A model generated the notes under the pieces. The model was not told the DNA's origin. It saw only the letters and a program-made list of their open reading frames with translations, and ran no database searches. The translations under genes and the position numbers were made by a program. Shown piece by piece: positions 23,903-26,424 of a stretch of 26,424 bases of DNA (the stretch's first letter is position 1; every line of letters starts with the position of its first letter). Source of the stretch: CAZYTX01 sp964650485 (GTDB taxonomy: Bacteria; RBG-13-61-14; DATKZS01); NCBI GenBank assembly GCA_964650485.1, contig CAZYTX010000051.1:1-26424 (forward strand). Reading direction: 5' to 3'.

Positions 23903-23930
23903 ATTATAATGATCTTTTTTCAGCAAGCAA
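23903..23930 (-). promoter_or_regulatory. Likely trkA-trkH promoter
   Basis: On the minus strand TTGCTT (23930-23925) and a perfect TATAAT (23908-23903) are separated by 16 bp. The expected start near 23896 gives a leader of about 20 bases before the trkA ATG. The core ATTATAAT is self-complementary, so a TATAAT also reads on the plus strand at 23905-23910 and could serve the divergent gene, though no plus-strand -35 is evident. Confidence 0.4.
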
Positions 23931-24016
23931 GCCCCTTTGCTTACATCATGTGCTTTCGGGAGCAGTGCCCGTCAACAATGCTTGAAAACAAGGGCCTGCC
24001 AATTTACCATGTAGCC

Positions 24017-26122
24017 ATGGCAAGAGCGGTCACATGGGCCCTGGCAGCGGCGGCGAGCGCGCTTTGCGCCTTCCTGGTGCTTGCGCCCGGGCTCGACTCC
24101 TGGTTCGTGGCCGACGACTTCTGGCACCTGGCATACGCCAGGTTCGTGTCCACACCCTGGCGCTCATTTATCCATCCCCAGTTCGGCGACATGGCATACA
24201 GGCCCGTAACCTTTGTCATAAACTTTTTTCAACTGAACTATATAAGCGACTCGGCCGACGTGGTGCACGCCTTCGATGCACTCATCCATTGCCTCAACAC
24301 CGCGCTTGTGCTTATCCTTTGCTACCTGGTGTTCCAAAGCAGGGGCCCGCGCGGATTCTCATCAGCGCGCCATAGGAAGCACGCCCTGGCCGGGGGGTTC
24401 ATCGCCGCGCTCATATTCGGCGTGCATCCGGTGGCTTGTCTCACCGCGTCGTGGTTTGCCTGCCGTGCGGACCTGTTGGCCACGTTTTTTTCCCTCCTGG
24501 TCCTTGTCATGGTCTCGGGAAGGGACAGGCCCAGGCCGCTCTGGCTTATCCTCTCGGGAGCAGCGGCTTTGCTTGCCCTCGGCGCCAAGGTCACCCACCT
24601 GCCGCTTTTCCTGGTCGCGGGGTTCGTGGCCTTTGCAGCGGCCCCCGGTCTGGAGACCGGGAAGAGGTTCAGGCAGGCAGCTTACAAGGCCCTTCCGGTG
24701 CTGGACGCGACCCTTGTCTACCTGTGCATCAGGCTGTGGGTGCTCAAAGGACTGGGCGGGTACACTGATTTCCCGGAATCTGCGTCCAAGCTCTGGGCCA
24801 TGGGGCTCTATCACCTGCCCCGGGTGATTGCAGCAGCCGCGCGAGACCTTTGTTTGCACGACATAAGCACGGGAGCACAGCTCCTCTGGCCCCTGCTGGC
24901 AGGGTGGGCCTTGCTGGTTCTGGCAGGGCTTCCGGGCATGATAAAGACGCAGAAGGGAGTGCTCCTGGCAGGAGCACTCATGGTGCTCGCTTTGCTGGCC
25001 CCGGCATGGAACCTCTCCCACATGTTCGCACTGAGGGAGGAGCGGCTGGTGTACTTCCCACTGGTCGGCTTCGCATTGATGGCCGCATCCTTCGTGGCAG
25101 GCCCGCGCAAGCAGGGCGCTATGGGGGGAGCGTTTGCAGCCGGCCTTAGCCTGTGCCTGACATTCGGCATGCACTCGCGCGAGGAGGCAAGGGCATGGGA
25201 GCAGGATACCCGCTCCACCAGGAAGGTTGCCGCGGCAATAGCGGACCGTCTCAAGGACCAGGGGCCCTCCGCAAGGGAGCGCAGGGTTTACGTGCTGGGG
25301 CTCCCCGAGGACAGCTACTTCCTCGACCCCATGGTAAAGCTGCTCCTTAAACCCTCCTTCTACGACCGCGAGATAATGCCCGCGGACCAGGACGCCTTTG
25401 TGTGGATACCAGCGCACATGAAGGACTCCGAGCACCTGAACTCCGATGCGCCCGAATCCGCACTGCCCGGGAAAACCCTGCACCAGTCCGACCCGGAGGT
25501 GATCTTCTACACGACCAGGCCAGGGGACCTGCTCCTGGCCGCCAAGGACGACCCCTACGCCCAGATGATCGAGTGGAACGGCGTGGAGCTTACCGATATA
25601 ACTCTCAAGCTCAAGAAGCGCTTTTACCGGAGGCGGCTGTGGAGGAGAAGGGTGAAGAGGCAAGTGTGGCTGCTCCCAAGCTTCACCTTCAGAAAGAACC
25701 CCATGGGCCTGAAATGGACTCCGGGCCCCGGCCTCAAGGTCGAGGAGCCCGTGCATCTGGGCACGCCCTACACCTTTGTGCCCTCGAACAACGACCCTTA
25801 TCTCACATCCCCGGAGATTTCCTTCCCCGCGGTCGCGGCATCCAGGCTGTCCCTGGACATGACCGTCCCGCAGAGGGCATACCTCCCCCCAGGCATGGAC
25901 CAGGGATGCCTCACGTGGCAGACCCTGCAAGAGCCCGGGATGTCCCCTGAAAGGAAGGTCTGCTTTGACCTCGTGGCTGACGGAAAACCGCACCATTACG
26001 ACGTGGACCTCACCCGATCCGTACACTGGTCAATGTCCGGAAAGATAAAAAGACTGAGGCTCGATCCGGTCTCGTTCAAGACCAGGTTACAGCTCATCAG
26101 GCTTTCGTTCGAGCCGGAATGA
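24017..26122 (+). CDS. Large GT-C-like membrane protein with beta-rich C-terminal domain
   Basis: About 701 residues from the ATG at 24017. The N-terminal 390 or so residues are membrane spans with GT-C hallmarks: WFVADDFWHLAY with Asp33-Asp34 in the first outer loop, then MAYRPVTFVINFF and HAFDALIHCLNTALVL, as in PMT/TMTC-like transferases. The remaining 300 residues are soluble: a basic stretch (RFYRRRLWRRRVKRQ), then a beta-rich end containing YLTSPEISFP and W-S-M-S-G-KIKRLRLDP, which looks like a jelly-roll carbohydrate-binding-like fold. The sugar donor and acceptor are unknown. No good ribosome site precedes 24017; in-frame ATGs at 23978 and 23894 are alternatives, but the first membrane span follows 24017 directly. 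It is divergent from trkA. Confidence 0.65.
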   Translation: MARAVTWALAAAASALCAFLVLAPGLDSWFVADDFWHLAYARFVSTPWRSFIHPQFGDMAYRPVTFVINFFQLNYISDSADVVHAFDALIHCLNTALVLILCYLVFQSRGPRGFSSARHRKHALAGGFIAALIFGVHPVACLTASWFACRADLLATFFSLLVLVMVSGRDRPRPLWLILSGAAALLALGAKVTHLPLFLVAGFVAFAAAPGLETGKRFRQAAYKALPVLDATLVYLCIRLWVLKGLGGYTDFPESASKLWAMGLYHLPRVIAAAARDLCLHDISTGAQLLWPLLAGWALLVLAGLPGMIKTQKGVLLAGALMVLALLAPAWNLSHMFALREERLVYFPLVGFALMAASFVAGPRKQGAMGGAFAAGLSLCLTFGMHSREEARAWEQDTRSTRKVAAAIADRLKDQGPSARERRVYVLGLPEDSYFLDPMVKLLLKPSFYDREIMPADQDAFVWIPAHMKDSEHLNSDAPESALPGKTLHQSDPEVIFYTTRPGDLLLAAKDDPYAQMIEWNGVELTDITLKLKKRFYRRRLWRRRVKRQVWLLPSFTFRKNPMGLKWTPGPGLKVEEPVHLGTPYTFVPSNNDPYLTSPEISFPAVAASRLSLDMTVPQRAYLPPGMDQGCLTWQTLQEPGMSPERKVCFDLVADGKPHHYDVDLTRSVHWSMSGKIKRLRLDPVSFKTRLQLIRLSFEPE

Positions 26123-26297
26123 AAGCCACCAATAACACGGCGCGCTTTTTCCACCTTACTTACTGACCGCTCCATTTGATCCCATACGTTATAGGAATAT
26201 TTATCTTCTGATTCCAGCCAATAAAAATTCGTAAAAACCAACCCCCAATGATTACAAGCACTTAAAAAGTCCGCCGCCCCTTTACAACCACTCCCGC
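26123..26297. other. Intergenic stretch without a recognised gene
   Basis: The 175 bases after the glycosyltransferase-like gene are A+T-rich compared with the gene. I see no convincing start with ribosome site on either strand, no T-run hairpin terminator and no RNA gene. A frame is open on the minus strand across this stretch, but it runs through the neighbouring repeat array and the end of the previous gene and shows no known motif. Confidence 0.5.
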
Positions 26298-26381
26298 CGT
26301 ATACGGGTGTAAACAGTGTCGTATACACGTGTGAACGGCGCCGTTTACACCCGTAGCCGATACCGTTTCCCCCTGTATACG
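26298..26381. repeat. Symmetric array of four 17-bp repeats with 22-bp phasing
   Basis: Two direct copies of a CGTATACRSGTGTRAAC-type unit lie at 26298-26314 and 26320-26336. Two inverted copies lie at 26343-26359 and 26365-26381. Copies in each pair are exactly 22 bp apart, and the two pairs face each other across a 6-bp palindrome GGCGCC (26337-26342). Copies 2, 3 and 4 match copy 1 at 14, 15 and 14 of 17 positions. A degenerate inverted copy (11 of 17) may start at 26280. The central 22 bases form a palindrome with a single mismatched pair. Two helical turns between copies suggests protein binding on one face (operator or iterons); a long RNA hairpin is the alternative. The array is not a CRISPR, attC site or intrinsic terminator by its form. 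Confidence 0.75.
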
Positions 26382-26424
26382 CCAAAACACGCCGCCAAGT
26401 AGTACTTGGAACCATATCGCCCCG

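Noticed and set aside
24362..26026. Minus-strand open frame of 554 codons
   Set aside because: Antisense to the GC-rich GT-C gene; the long frame follows from high GC at third positions, and the product is Gly/Pro/His/Arg-rich with no motif.
26298..26381. CRISPR array, integron attC site or intrinsic terminator
   Set aside because: Repeat period of 22 bp with 5-bp spacers is far too short for CRISPR, the copies invert in the middle, the core sites of attC (GTTRRRY) are absent, and no T-run follows the hairpin.
25996..26415. Minus-strand open frame of 139 codons covering the repeat array
   Set aside because: It overlaps the 3' end of the glycosyltransferase-like gene, runs through the inverted repeats, lacks a good ribosome site and shows no recognisable motif. 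Possible but unsupported.

Overview
The window looks like chromosome from a GC-rich, Gram-negative-type bacterium, most likely of the Desulfobacterota (old Deltaproteobacteria). This is an inference from gene content and style, not proof. The genes use AGG arginine codons heavily, lie nearly end to end (many 4-bp ATGA/GTGA overlaps), and include trpS next to scpA-scpB, a seven-PAS sensor kinase, an SSS symporter, GT-C membrane glycosyltransferases and a TrkA/TrkH pair. No rRNA, tRNA, CRISPR array, insertion sequence or prophage is visible.

Layout. (1) 34-4822: trpS, a nuclease-fold lipoprotein, an inserted ATPase-PIN pair, then scpA-scpB. (2) 4852-11743: a 1308-residue membrane PAS histidine kinase, a GT-C-like membrane protein and a sodium/solute symporter. 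(3) 11815-14228: an A+T-rich two-gene restriction-modification cassette. (4) 14276-17926: a secreted protein of the neutral-ceramidase family, a TPR protein and trpE. (5) 17976-19715: an A+T-rich single-gene OLD-like ATPase with a TOPRIM-type C-terminus. (6) 19737-21032: a VOC protein and a short-chain dehydrogenase. (7) 21039-23875, minus strand: trkA-trkH. (8) 24017-26122: a second GT-C-like protein with a beta-rich tail. (9) 26123-26424: an intergenic tail carrying a symmetric 84-bp array of four 17-bp repeats.

The main theme is three separate A+T-rich islets of defence type (ATPase + PIN, R-M, ATPase-TOPRIM). Each is slotted cleanly between GC-rich housekeeping genes on the same strand, without visible integrase, repeats or scars. 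The ATPase-PIN pair resembles two-component ATPase/nuclease defence systems such as Septu, PARIS and Gabija in logic but has a different effector; I do not recognise it as a named system. The R-M cassette has a recognisable promoter whose predicted start coincides with the restriction gene's ATG, suggesting a leaderless message.

Housekeeping units appear to work as follows. ScpA and ScpB are the kleisin and winged-helix partners of SMC. TrkA gates TrkH for potassium uptake. TrpS and TrpE serve tryptophan use and synthesis. The remaining genes (kinase, transporters, glycosyltransferases, lipoproteins) are envelope and sensing functions whose substrates cannot be told from sequence.
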